Below are positions 13,001-23,374 of a stretch of 64,000 nucleotides of DNA, one piece after another. The stretch is from assembly GCA_963383645.1 (NCBI GenBank), contig OY726560.1:81945593-82009592 (forward strand), written 5' to 3'. The stretch is from Muscardinus avellanarius (Eukaryota > Chordata > Mammalia > Rodentia > Gliridae). Under the pieces are notes generated by a model. It was not told where the DNA came from. It did no database searches and saw only the letters and a program-made list of their open reading frames with translations. A program made the translations under genes and the position numbers. Within the stretch, counting starts at the first letter, position 1. The number at the start of each line of letters is the position of its first letter.

Positions 13001-13227
13001 TCACTGGTTATTACTGATGTACTATTTACTCTCTGCTACAACCACCTGAGCAAAGGGAATTAGAAAGGCATGCAACTTTCTTGTACATTTGTCAGACCAT
13101 TTGAAGTGATTCTGTCTTAAATCTGCTGCTTAGCATGTTTCTTTATTTGTTCGTTTACTTGTTTATTTATTTATTTCTAATTTTACCAGGGTCTTAAAAA
13201 ACCCACGATTAAAAGCATTGCTAAATA
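10061..13227. other. Unique AT-rich DNA, no gene seen
   Basis: Long AT-rich stretch. Includes a 16-bp-period direct repeat of ACAAGGGCTCACAT at 10078-10107. A strong acceptor-like pyrimidine tract ends at 12606, but no donor or known exon follows. Confidence 0.5.
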
Positions 13228-13342
13228 GCATGGTGTGGTGATGCACACCTCTAATCCTGGTACTTCAGAGATTGAAACATGAGGATCGCCAGTTTGAGGC
13301 CAGCCTCAGCAACTGTCGAGTCTCTGTTTCAAAATCTAAAGA
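13228..13342 (+). mobile_element. B1 monomer-like SINE, sense
   Basis: B1 half only, diverged ('gcatggtgtggtgatgcac' to 'gtttcaaaat'). No ID half follows. Confidence 0.75.
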
Positions 13343-13639
13343 AAATCAATAAAAGAGGAATCACTAATATATAAAAGAGACATAAAATTGTTATAAAAAA
13401 CAATTGTTAGCATTGATGCAGGATGAAGGGAAACCAAATGCCACCTGGAGAAGGAGGACATTTGAGAGGCTGCCCAGGTGGCTGATTCTAGATTCTTCAG
13501 CAAGGAACAAAGGTTCTGAGGGAACTGGAGTGAAGGGAATATATTTCACAGTTTTTCTTAGAATCCATCATATATACTAGGCAATTTAGACTAGTTGCCA
13601 TAATTAAATGAACTTTATATACTGGTGAACTTTTGTTGT

Positions 13640-13741
13640 GGAAGGCCTCGCTAAATTGTCAAGGCTGGCTTCAAAACTGTGATCCTTGTGTTTCAGCCTC
13701 CCAAGTACTGGGATTACAAGCATGTGCCACCATGCTTGGCT
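13640..13741 (-). mobile_element. B1 fragment, antisense
   Basis: Complement of the 5' B1 half, ending with 'ccaccatgcttggct'; no ID half. Confidence 0.8.
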
Positions 13742-14279
13742 TTGGTGGACAGTTTGGAAATTTGCTTGGCTAAGCAAATTAGTTAAGGAAAAGTTCATAA
13801 GTAGAGGCGATATCCTGTTGAAATATCAAAATATTTTATGATACAATATCAGTGCTGCAGATCTGAGTTCTGTGTTGGGGGATATATTTCTTTCTAGAAT
13901 GAACCAGTCATGAAGAAAGATTATTTTGTCTAAAAACGTCAAGATAATTTTCTGACATTTTCTATGGTTAATAACACTGAAACCAACAGCATTGTTTATG
14001 TCAGGCAGCCCAAGTGAATATATTTAATATATAATGTCTTAGAAGAGTCAAATATATTGATGTGACTTAAATTTTCCTTTCCTGGGTAACTGAAAATTAT
14101 ATTTTATTACTGTATTCATTTTAGTTTCAAATATTGAAGATGAATTCTCTATACTTATTACTATAAAATATGGTTTTAATTTTTTCTATGCAATAGCATG
14201 TAAGAGAACCTTTTGACTATGTTATATTTTTAAAAATCACATGTAGTTTTCTGAAGAATCTCCACACTATCAAAGGAAA
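13742..14279. other. Unique AT-rich DNA, no gene seen
   Basis: No structure recognised. Confidence 0.45.
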
Positions 14280-14735
14280 AATGGATTGCAAAATTATGGG
14301 CCATACACACAATGGAATTCTACTCAGCAATAAAGAACAAAATTATATCATTTGCCGGAAAATGGTTGGACCTAGAGAAAATTATGTTAAGTAATATTAG
14401 CCAGTCACAGAACAGGGCCGTGTTTTCTCTCATGTCCACAAGCTAGAAAGTAATCAGGATGTAAGAGGGACTTCTAATAATGGAAAAGAGACTCCAGTGG
14501 ACCAAGGGAAGTGGTCTCAGGGAAGATGGGGGAGAAGAGAAAGAATGAAGGAAGGAAACGCTTCTACTGACATTGTGCACATACGTGAGAATACCAATGT
14601 CAACTCCATTGTCGGGGGGCGGGGAGGGAGCCAGGGTAAAGCTCATCAAGTGCTGCGTATGCATGTATGTCACTATTGTTATGAACTCCGTTATGACGTG
14701 AAACTATAATGCACCAACAAATGCATAAAATAAAA
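14280..14735 (+). mobile_element. L1 3' end (ORF2 terminus plus 3' UTR)
   Basis: Begins in 'cacacaatggaattctactcagc' (late ORF2). Passes through 'aacaaaattatatcatttgc', a purine- and GGGGAGGG-rich 3' UTR and the terminal 'ataatgcaccaacaaatgcat' with an A-rich end. Severely 5'-truncated. Confidence 0.88.
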
Positions 14736-14915
14736 TTACATACTTTAAAAATATTACTGAATACTTTTGAAGTTTGAAATAGTGAATATTTTTACTTTTA
14801 GAAATGATTTTCTTTGAAACCAAAACATCATAACTTAATTTTATAAAAATGATTTTATAAGATTATGTAAACTTTTAAAATTTAAAATAAAATCTTAACA
14901 ATCCAGTTTTCTTCA

Positions 14916-15050
14916 TGCTCAATGGTATACACCTATATTCCTAGTACTTAGGAAGCTGAGACAGGAGGATAAAAGGCTCAAAGCCAGCCTCAGAAACTTA
15001 GCGAGAACTTCACCAACTTAGTGAGAATTTGTTTTAAAATAAAATACTCA
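14916..15050 (+). mobile_element. B1 half of an old SINE, sense
   Basis: Diverged B1 words 'aggaagctgagacaggaggat' and 'agccagcctcagaaactta', ending in an A-rich run with no ID half. Confidence 0.75.
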
Positions 15051-16139
15051 GTGACACTGGTATTATTTTATTTTCCACATTTCTGCATTTCTGGATTCGA
15101 GATGCTCATAATCATTTGTGTGTTGCTTTATGTCTTGAACTTGTTCAATGTTCTCATTTCAGCTTACTGAAAATATTATGCATGAATGTAGTGAACGAAA
15201 TGAATTTTGCTTCTGTGGGTAAGAATTCAGAATTAGAGGGCTTCTCATCTACTCGCTGTTACTCCATGAGATGGTACTGATACATGACAAATCTAGCAAG
15301 GCACGAGTTAATCAGAGAAGGCAGTACACATGTGCATATCCACACACATGCACCCCTTTGCACACATAAACACACAACCCTTTTTTTCCCTCAATACTAC
15401 ATTTATTTTGTTTCTATACTATTCATCTTACCTTTGTGAAAAAAAAATGAAGCTAACAGATATTGCACTGTTTTCTCCCACAGAATGGAATTAAATTCCC
15501 ACATTACACTTTAGAGACAAGCCAAATAATTCTAGGCATTTTTGTTGAAAATTCAATTAACTGCGCCAGAGCGAGCAGTGGTGTTTATCAGAGGAGTTTA
15601 TGTCCAATAGTTTAAATATCTCCAGACATGATTAATTAATAGCGGAAAGTAAGTCATTCTACAGCTAATTAAAATTTACTCTGAAACATAATTCTCAGAA
15701 TTCTTTAAAGACAGAATAGATTAATTAAGCACCATAATGGTAGCTAAGCAGAGTCACCATCTGGAGCAAGTGTACTGTGATGTTACTGTTTCTGTGTAGT
15801 GTAGCACTTGTCCTGTGTGCTGCCTGGGCTCAGAAGAGACAGACACCGAGGGAGGTGTCACTGGATTACATAGGTGCTGAGGACAGGAGCACCAGAGACA
15901 CCAGAACCCCAGGCAGAGCTAGGCTTGGAAAGAGAAGTAAACAAAATCTGGGATGACATGCTAAGGGCCTATCAAAGATATTTCAAAGCAGCCATCTAGA
16001 GAGCAGGCTTAGGTCTGCAGCCAGGGGTTGTCACGAGTGTGGTGCAAATAGAGGACAATTGAATAATATTTTCTCCTTCACAACTGTTTTTATTGGGACG
16101 TTCATTATGCAGTGACTCCACCCAGCCACATCATTTTGT
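15051..16139. other. Unique DNA with homeodomain-type site cluster
   Basis: No repeat recognised. The sub-block 15,540-15,760 has repeated TAATTA motifs (annotated separately); the remainder shows no gene. Confidence 0.5.
15551..15729. promoter_or_regulatory. Candidate enhancer: four (T)AATTA clusters
   Basis: ATTCAATTAA (15551), ATTAATTAAT (15631), GCTAATTAAAAT (15664) and GATTAATTAAG (15718) lie within 180 bp of repeat-free DNA, followed by an E-box-like CATCTG near 15758. TAATTA is the core bound by many homeodomain factors. Function is inferred, and AT-rich background could explain part of it. Confidence 0.3.
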
Positions 16140-16250
16140 GTGTGCAGGGAAGAGTCTCGCTAAATTGCCCAGCCTGTCTTTGAACCTATGATCCTTCTCT
16201 CATACTCCCAAGTACTGAGATTACAGGTGTGTGCCACCAGGCATGGCTAG
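16140..16250 (-). mobile_element. B1 fragment, antisense
   Basis: Complement of the B1 half ('gggaagagtctcgctaaattgc' to 'ccaccaggcatggct'); no ID half. Confidence 0.8.
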
Positions 16251-17011
16251 CTAGCGGCATCTCTAAGGCTCTGCTCACACAGTTCTGAACTTTACCTACT
16301 GTAAGCCGCAAGTACCTACTATTCAGTGGCTTGTTCATCCTGAGATAACCAGTGTACTCTGAATCTTTCCCATTCTTTCTTTCTTTCATTTTTTAAAGAT
16401 CAAAAGCCTTTATTCTGGTTTGCTATAGTAGTTGCAATGCTTGACCTATATTGGATGAAAATCCCCCTCTCCACTTTAGTCGCTGCTTGTTCTGTGTGGA
16501 ATGACATATTTGGTTATCCCCTGTTCTCTTCACCATTGCTTCTCTGTGGTCCAGCTCTATCTAAACACCACTTCTCTCCCCAGTCCTCTCCTCACCCACT
16601 GCTGCCCCTACCCTTCCATAAACAAGCCAACTCTTCATTCATATCTTTGTTTTGAGAGACTTACAATCACAAGACCACATAAAAATATAAATTTTTTTAC
16701 TCACACCTTAGCAACTTCCCTGGGAAACCAAACCCATTGTCTACAATACACAGTCCAGGAAAGGGCCTGTTGTTAGACTTGCTGGGGACCAGATTGATAT
16801 CTCTGGTGACAATCTAGGAAGCTAAACGTGACTTCTGTAACAATCAGCCTCCTATGGCCAGGCCTTGATTTGCAACTGACAGCTTCTCTAATTGTTCCTC
16901 ACAGGCTGCCCTATCTTAGAATAAATGAACCAAAGCTTAAGTACATTCCTATCCAGGTAGCTGCTCCAGACTGCCATGGCAATAGCCTGCACAGAACATA
17001 CCTGAAGCCTT
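16251..17011. other. Unique DNA, no gene seen
   Basis: Overlapping 72- to 91-codon frames at 16437-16776 are pyrimidine-rich chance frames. Confidence 0.45.
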
Positions 17012-17063
17012 CTTCTTTTCTTTTCTTTTCTTTTCTTTTCTTTTCTTTTCTTTTCTTTTCTTT
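17012..17063 (+). repeat. (TTTTC)n microsatellite
   Basis: About ten TTTTC units, probably grown from the tail of the adjacent antisense SINE. Confidence 0.95.
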
Positions 17064-17132
17064 TTTTGGTACTGAGGATTGAACCCAGGGGCATTGTACC
17101 TCCGAGTTAAACCCGCCAGCCCTATTTTTTTA

Positions 17133-17380
17133 ATTTTATGTATGTATGTATGTATGTATGTATGTATGTATGTGTGTGTGTGTATGTATGTATGTATGTA
17201 TGTATTTCGATACTGGGGTTCCTGGAAACCCTTCTACCTCTGGGCTACCAGACATCTTTTTTTTTTTTTAATTTTTATTTGGAAACAGGGTCTCTTAAGC
17301 CAGCTCGGCTGGCTTCGAACCTACATGATCTCCTGTATTGCCTCCCAAGTGCGAGGATTACAAGTGTGTGCCACCACCCA
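17133..17380 (-). mobile_element. Inner B1-dID SINE nested in another SINE
   Basis: Antisense insertion. Its tail is a TATG/TG microsatellite (17138-17206), followed by the 'ggttcctgg' class ID half, a linker and a B1 half ending at about 17380. The 16-bp TSD is exact. Confidence 0.92.
17138..17206 (+). repeat. (TATG)n microsatellite with a TG core
   Basis: TATG units interrupted by a short TG run. Being tetranucleotide, it yields spurious long open frames (Met-Tyr-Val-Cys repeats) in this region. Confidence 0.95.
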
Positions 17381-17599
17381 CAGCCCTATTTTTTTATTTT
17401 TGAAACAGGGACTTACTGGGTTGTGGAGTGCCTTGCTAAGTAGTTGAGGCTGTCCACGAACCATGGTCCTTTGGTCTCAGACTCCAGAATGCTGGGATAG
17501 CGAGCATGGGCCATCATGCCAGGCCCTCTTTTTTCACTCTCAAGATTTCCTATTCTTTTGACCCCTGCTGAGCTAGAGCAAGCTCTGATTCAATGGTCT

Positions 17600-17632
17600 T
17601 TAGTGTTTGTTTGTTTGTTTGTTTGTTTGTTC
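17600..17632 (+). repeat. (GTTT)n microsatellite
   Basis: About eight GTTT units in otherwise unassigned pyrimidine-rich DNA. Confidence 0.9.
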
Positions 17633-17677
17633 CATTTGTTTGATCTCTCTTTGTTTCCAGTCTTGGGTTTTGTGGGT

Positions 17678-17887
17678 TTTTTTTTTTTTTTTTTTTTTTT
17701 TGATGGTACTGGGGTTCCTGGAAGCCCTCTACCTCCAGGCTACACTCCCAGACCTATTTTTTTATTTTTGGAAACAGGGTCTCTTACGCCAGAGTGGCTG
17801 GCTTCAAACCTGCACAATCCTCGATCCTCCTGTCTCTGCTTCCCAAGCTCGGGGATTACAAACGTGCGTCACCACACCACACCTGGC
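17678..17887 (-). mobile_element. Young-type B1-dID SINE, antisense
   Basis: T tract (the A tail), then GGGGTTCCTGGAAGCCC-type ID half (centre variant here), linker, and B1 half ending 'cacctggct'. Followed by another T run. Confidence 0.9.
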
Positions 17888-17944
17888 TTTTTTTTTTTTT
17901 TTTTTAATGAGGGGAGGTAACAAGTCAAAAACTACCCAAAGTTA

Positions 17945-18405
17945 GCTGGCTGTGGTGGCAACATGTTTGGAATTCTAGTACTTGGAAGGCTGAGACAGAA
18001 GGAGTGCAGGTTCACAGCCAGCCTCGGAAACTTAGCAAGGCCCTCTACAACTTAATGAGACCTTGTTTAAAAATAAAAAAAATGAAGGCGGGCATGGTGG
18101 AATCTGTAATTCCAGTAGTTGAGAGGCTGAGACAGGAGGATCACAGATTTGCAGCCAGCCTCATCCACTTAGTGGAGTCTTCTGCAACTTAGTGAGACCC
18201 TTTTTTCAAAATAAAGAATAAAAAATAGGGCTGGGGTATAGCTTTGAGGTAGACTGTCCCTGAGTTTGATCCCCAGTACCACAAAAATATTAAAAAATAA
18301 ATAAAAAATTAAAAAATAAAAATAAATTAAAAATGAAATAGGGCTGAGGGCTGTAGCTCAGAGGTAGAATGTCCTTGGGTCCAATCCCCAGTACCATATA
18401 AAAAT
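17945..18405 (+). mobile_element. Outer B1-dID SINE with 18-bp TSD, interrupted
   Basis: The B1 half is 17945-18077 and the ID half 18338-18405. AAAAACTACCCAAAGTTA is repeated exactly at 17927-17944 and 18406-18423. A second SINE lies in its linker (18087-18328). Confidence 0.95.
18087..18328 (+). mobile_element. Inner B1-dID SINE in the linker of another
   Basis: Complete sense SINE with an A-rich tail, flanked by AAAAATGAA at 18078-18086 and 18329-18337. Confidence 0.92.
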
Positions 18406-18735
18406 AAAAACTACCCAAAGTTATTTACATATTCTATGCAATCCTATCAAAATACCAGTAATTAAATAATTTTTATTACAGAACTAGCAAAAAAACATAA
18501 AATTCATATGCAATCACAAGAAACCCCAAAGAACCAAAACAATCTTTGGGGGGAAAAGCTGGGAGCATCACAATATCTTACTTCAAAACATATTACAGAG
18601 CCATAGTAATCAAAACAGCATGATACTGGCATAAAATCAGACACATAGACCAATGAGACAGAATAGAAAACCAAGAAATAAATCTATGTATGCACCTAAA
18701 GCCTAATGGGTTTTGAGAAAGGTGTCAAAAGGCTT

Positions 18736-19055
18736 ACTCATTAACAACATATGTAGGGATTCTGAATGCTATCCTCAGCGTGAAAAGATGCAGAAATCCA
18801 CAATGGACAGAGTACCAAGGTTCAATATTCTGTGATTCCTCTGGGTTTTGTCAGCTTAGTCCACTTTTACATAGCTGCATAGGAGCAAGGGTGGTGCTGG
18901 TTCTTGAGGGATAATGTTGAGTATCTCTGATCAGCAACTGCCTTTAAGAAGAAGGTCGGCTTCTCTGCACTTCGTCGTCCTGAGTCCTGGTGCTATTTTC
19001 TATGAAATAACTTTTGGATGACAGTTCTTATTCTTTGTTTTCAAAAGGCAAACAT
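18736..19055. other. Unique DNA between L1 pieces
   Basis: No family recognised; no coding signal. Confidence 0.4.
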
Positions 19056-19185
19056 GAGAAGGAGGGAGGAAGAGGAAATGGGATGGGAACATAGAAAGGA
19101 CTAAATAAGTAATGCGTGCATGTGTGCCTCTACCATCTTGTATCACATTAAGATGTATGACTGCAATGCACCAATAGAAAATTTC
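19056..19185 (+). mobile_element. L1 3' tail-only copy
   Basis: About 130 bp of L1 3' UTR: 'gagaaggagggaggaagagg', 'ggactaaataagtaatg', 'accatcttgtatcacattaa' and the 'gcaatgcaccaata' terminus. Confidence 0.8.
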
Positions 19186-19214
19186 AAAAGTTGGTATAAA
19201 AGAAGTGGTTTTTA

Positions 19215-19835
19215 AATTTTTTTAAATAATATTTACCATTCCTAGATTTTTGAGGAATCTCCATTGTGGTTGTACTAATTAATCATCCCACCAACAGTGT
19301 ATAAGAGTTCCTATTTCCCCCATTCTCATCAGCATTTGTTATTGTTTTTATATCCATAAACACACGAATCAATTAAGAAAATGTGGCATATACACATAAT
19401 AACATTGTATTCAACCATAAAGAAGAACAAAATTATATCATTCGCAAGAAAATGGATGAAACTAGAGAATTTTATGCTGTGAGATCAGCCAGTTTCAGAA
19501 AGTCAAAGATTGTATTTTTTTTCTCTCATATATGGAAACTAGAGAGAAAATAAGAGACTTTAAATGCTGTGGAGAGAGGCCTTTAGAATAGAGGAAGGAG
19601 AATGAGGGAGATTGGGGGGAGGAAGAAGAAAGCTTAAGAATAAAAATAGCTCAAATAATACTATGACAATATACGAAGGTATAAATTTCACTAATATGTA
19701 CAGGGAAGTCCAAGGAGGGAGTGGGAAGAAATGTGGAAGGAAATATACCAAGAGTTGCATACATGTATGTTTAAATCACATTGAACCTCACAATGATGTA
19801 TAATTGCAATGCACTAATAAAATTATTAAATTAAT
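19215..19835 (+). mobile_element. Twin-primed (5'-inverted) L1
   Basis: About 19215-19345 is the reverse complement of the ORF2 C-terminal region ('cccaccaacagtgtataag'). About 19350-19835 is sense orientation ('aagaacaaaattatatcatt', 'ctctcatatatggaaactag') and ends at the L1 terminus 'tgcaatgcactaataaaatt'. The inverted part lies immediately upstream of the sense part in the L1 order, the classic outcome of twin priming. Confidence 0.85.
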
Positions 19836-21269
19836 ATATAGCATTTGTATTTATAGGGTACACTGTTGTAATTCAATACACATACACAAGAAGTAATGGT
19901 CATTAGGTAACTAGTATTTTCATCTCCTCATATCTATGTTCTGAGAATCTTAAAACTCCTCTCTAGTTATTAAATGTGTAATTTGATTATTGTACATGAT
20001 GTTATTGCACTGTGCTGGATGACATTAGAACTAGCTCCCCACCCAAATGTGTTTGGAAGCTAAAAATGTTAATCGCAAAGAAGTAGAGAGTAGACTAGAA
20101 GTAACCAGAGGTTAGGAGTTGAGAAAGGAGTATAGAGAAAAAGTGGATAGTGAGTACCAAAACGCTCTCATTCAAATCCTTCTCCCTTACTCTTTCTCTG
20201 TCTACTACAATGTATCCATCACGGGGCAATGCTGAACCCATAAGATTATATCATCTCCAGAAGTCATAACACTTTATTTTATCTAAGTGCACTCTAGAAC
20301 ACCTAATGGCAAGTTTCTCAGACCACATCTCCATTGTCAAGCAATACAGAATTGCATGTGGCATTCTGGGAAAGAAGAACGTACATACTTTTCAAACTCT
20401 GGTGACACCAAGTGCATATATGTGCATATTTTTGTCATGGAAGCTAAAATTAAAAGCTTTCAGATTCACACTAACAATTTCAGTTTAAATGATTTATAAA
20501 CTATGTAGAATCCAGTAATCCTAAACAAGTTACAAAAAATAAGTATATATGTGATTTCTTATTGCATTTGTCATGGTATCATCTTTTATGCCACAACTAA
20601 ACTCCTCCTCAAAACACAGGTTAGAACCAAAAAAAGAAGATGAGAGAGAAAGTGAGAACAACAACAAAAGCAAACAAATGACTAACGGCCCCAGAACTGC
20701 TCAAATACATAAAGTTTATTTTAAAAAATAAATTAATTTGTTCAGAGAAAACTTATCAGGCTGAATTCAGAGATAATTTAGCCTTATTTTCCATATAATT
20801 CGAACTATTTCAGTTCCTTTCAGTCTGGCACCACTCAGAGGAGGGGCTAGAGCCCCTAAATCACAGCCTTCAAACAAAACAAAATATCTGAAAGACACAT
20901 GAGTACTTGAGCCAGTAAAAACAATTTCCATAATGCTGTTTAGGGTTGGGCCCCACACATTAGCATGAGTTCACCCTAAAAGATTAAAATGTATAGAAAC
21001 ACATTTGGAACGTACAGATGGAGGGACTTGTAGTATTCTTTCAGTTATCTAGAAATGTATTTTTGTAGAACTTCTCTGGCAGAGATAAATAAGTACTTTG
21101 AGCTTCTGTTTTTTCCTCTGATAAATTAGAAGTAGAAACATGGGCCTCTTGGGAGAATGCCATGGAAATGTAGGAACTTAGTGCCAGGAAAACAACTAGC
21201 ACAAGGCGAGGCACATTGTAAATTTACAACACATGCTGATGCTGCTCTTATTGTTGTTATTGTCTCTCT
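19836..21269. other. Unique DNA, no gene seen
   Basis: AT-rich; two staggered frames at 20287-20499 have no support. Confidence 0.5.
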
Positions 21270-21365
21270 ACTCATCTCACCCCCCAACCAGGCTGCAGGT
21301 TGAACCCAGGTCCTCGCACATGTTAATCATAAGCTCTAGCAGTAAGCTAGACCCCTGGCCCTGCC
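21270..21365 (-). mobile_element. Stand-alone ID-like SINE, antisense, diverged
   Basis: 'ggttgaacccaggtcctcgcacatg' and 'gctctagcagtaagctagacccc' are the complement of an ID element of classical type; no B1 half adjoins. Confidence 0.7.
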
Positions 21366-21973
21366 TCTTTTTCGAAAGCAAGAAACTTATACTAAAATTC
21401 TTTTATTTCCTTTGCTGCTATGGACAGGGCCTTGTAAGTTGGTAAGTTTAAATAACCATTGAATAAAAAAAAACCTGATTCCATAATAAATTTATCAGTT
21501 TACCCACCACATATTGAAGTCCTTTAATACTCATAATTAAAAAGTATCAACGCTGGTTGCAAAATGTCTTTCCCTTATGGTACTAAATCTCTTCAACATT
21601 TTACCTTGAGGCTAACATTGCTATCAGTTTACTTATTTACTTTTAAGGTAGAAATACATTTCTTTTATAATTATTACTCTGGAAAGTTCTCATTTGCTAT
21701 ATCTCAATTAAGATGCTAATAATAAAGGATACATTTTTCAAAACAAAAATTAATGATTTTTATTTATGGAGAATATTGTAACTCTCTCCATTCATTTTAA
21801 TTTTGTCAAGGTAAGAATGTAATGTACTCATTATGGCAAATTCAAAACATTTGTTTGCTGTTTTGACAATGTATTTTAATAATTATATATTGTGCATTAG
21901 TTGGCATAATGAACATTCAAATTAGGGCATAGTCTAATGGTTCTGATTTTCTTTAACATATATATATTAAATA

Positions 21974-22008
<35 letters not shown>

Positions 22009-22664
22009 CATACATACATATATATATGTATATATATATATATATATAATTGGTGCAATGTAATTTTTCCCTCCAAGTTAATCTCTTAATCTTTCATTTC
22101 TATTAATTTCCTCACCTTTTCTTTCACCCCTTAGCTAGGATTCTTCTTCAAAATTAACACTATTTAAAGGAGAAATCAAGATTGTCTCAATTTCTTAATC
22201 ACTATGAACCACCCAGTTGGTCGACAAACATCTTATGAAATTCCCTTTTTCTGCAGAGCTCTCCCATGTGCAGGATGAGAAATGATGCAAACGAGGCAGA
22301 GGAGGAGGGGGCTCCTGGACTAGTCTCAGACTCAAAGTGATAACATCTACCATCAGATTGTGAGTGTTCCATAAATTATAGAATTATTAAAGTTAGTATA
22401 AACATAATAAAATTACATTACAGAAAAGAAAAAAGTAGATAAGAGGAATAAACCCCACAAACCCACAAATAATCACAACCTTCTTTAACATGTTAGTTAT
22501 AATTTAATGATATAGTTAGATTTTTAAAAGTTATTTATTGTGAAATATATGTGTCTTTTTATTAAATCACTTTGTTTTGAGTATTATTTGTTTCAAAAGA
22601 TAGTATAGAGATAGTATGAACTACCATACATATATGTCTCAGAAGATAGTATGAACTAATATTG
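21366..22664. other. Unique DNA with TC/TA simple repeat
   Basis: A (TC)n-(TA)n-(CATA)n tract lies at 21975-22050, immediately followed by 'ttggtgcaatgtaa', which may be a remnant of an antisense L1 terminus (22048-22135). No gene. Confidence 0.5.
21975..22050. repeat. (TC)n/(TA)n/(CATA)n compound microsatellite
   Basis: TC units pass into TA units, then CATA and TA again; the TA/CATA section is largely self-complementary. Confidence 0.95.
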
Positions 22665-22800
22665 GTTCTGTGTCCTCCAGATGGACACTTAAGTTTTCCT
22701 GTGTCTCATTTCTTTAGCTGTAAAATGAGAATAATAATACCAAACTCATTCCACAGGGTTGTTGGAAAAAGTAAATTTTATCTTATATGTAGATTTGTTT
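22665..22800 (-). mobile_element. MIR SINE, antisense
   Basis: Contains the MIR hallmark 'ctgtaaaatgagaataataata' and 'agggttgttgga', in the order of the reverse complement of MIR. Confidence 0.85.
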
Positions 22801-23041
22801 TATAAACTATATAGTATTCCATACATATTAGATGTTTAGTCTCCTTGTGTGCTGGAATCTTGTGTATTTATTTGTGATATTTAATAGACACCAGATGCCT
22901 GTTAAGTTATGTAGTAAGTCACACATTTATTTTTTGATCTCTAGATAAAATCCTAATCACTCTTTATTTTTGATGAGACCCTAAATTCACCCTATTCATC
23001 TTCAATTTACTACCCCTTCTTTTCCCATTTTCATTTGCTAT

Positions 23042-23374
23042 TGTTATGGTTTTGATTTGAAATGTCCCCCATATTAAAAGTATGGTCCCCAGTAAGGCAA
23101 GGATCAGAGGTGGGGCATGGCTGGAAGACCTGGGTCATTGGAGGTGTGGCCCCAGGGACCATATCTTTTCCCAATTGTTTGCCTTCTCTGTGCTTCCCAG
23201 CTTCTGTGAGCTCTGGAAGCTTTCCTCTGCCAGATTCTGAGCCATGATGTTTATGTCTTGGAGCCAGCTATCCATGAATTGAACTTCTGTAACTATGAGG
23301 TAACATAAACCTTTCCTCTTCTAAGTTCTTCTTGTCAGATATTTTGGTTATAGTCATAAAAATCTGACTAACAC
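23042..23374 (+). mobile_element. ERVL-MaLR solo LTR (MST/MLT-like)
   Basis: Begins TGTTATGG and ends near GACTAACACA, with the family's GC-rich centre ('aggtgtggcccc'), 'gccatgatg', 'ctgtaactatgag' and a polyadenylation region before 'cttgtcagatattttggttat'. About 333 bp. No internal retroviral sequence. No clear 5-bp TSD. Confidence 0.82.

Larger units (their letters stand above)
17064..17528 (-). mobile_element. Outer B1-dID SINE, antisense, interrupted
   Basis: The ID half occupies about 17064-17116 and the B1 half 17397-17528. A second SINE with a TATG microsatellite (17133-17380) sits between them at the linker. The 16-bp duplication CAGCCCTATTTTTTTA at 17117-17132 and 17381-17396 marks the insertion. 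Confidence 0.9.
17905..18735 (+). mobile_element. L1 ORF2 fragment carrying a SINE nest
   Basis: The L1 words 'aactacccaaag', 'atgcaatcctatcaaaatacc', 'tatggaaaaacca..agaa'-like series, 'agcatgatactggcat' and 'gacacatagaccaatgaga' run in order. The nest at 17945-18405 interrupts it, and the L1 word ACTACCCAAAG is part of the duplicated target. Frames are broken. Confidence 0.85.

Noticed and set aside
16888..17094. Lys/Glu/Arg-rich minus-strand frame
   Set aside because: Complement of the (TTTTC)n repeat.
17079..17447. Overlapping frames of 101-122 codons with Met-Tyr-Val-Cys repeats
   Set aside because: Produced by the TATG microsatellite and SINE sequence; not a gene.
17117..18423. Regularly spaced direct repeats as a CRISPR-like array
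   Set aside because: They are TSDs and SINE parts in mammalian DNA; spacing and repeat identity do not fit an array.
22003..22048. Self-complementary TA/CATA tract as a special hairpin
   Set aside because: Expected for any TA-rich microsatellite; unlike 55024-55059 it has no unique-sequence arms.
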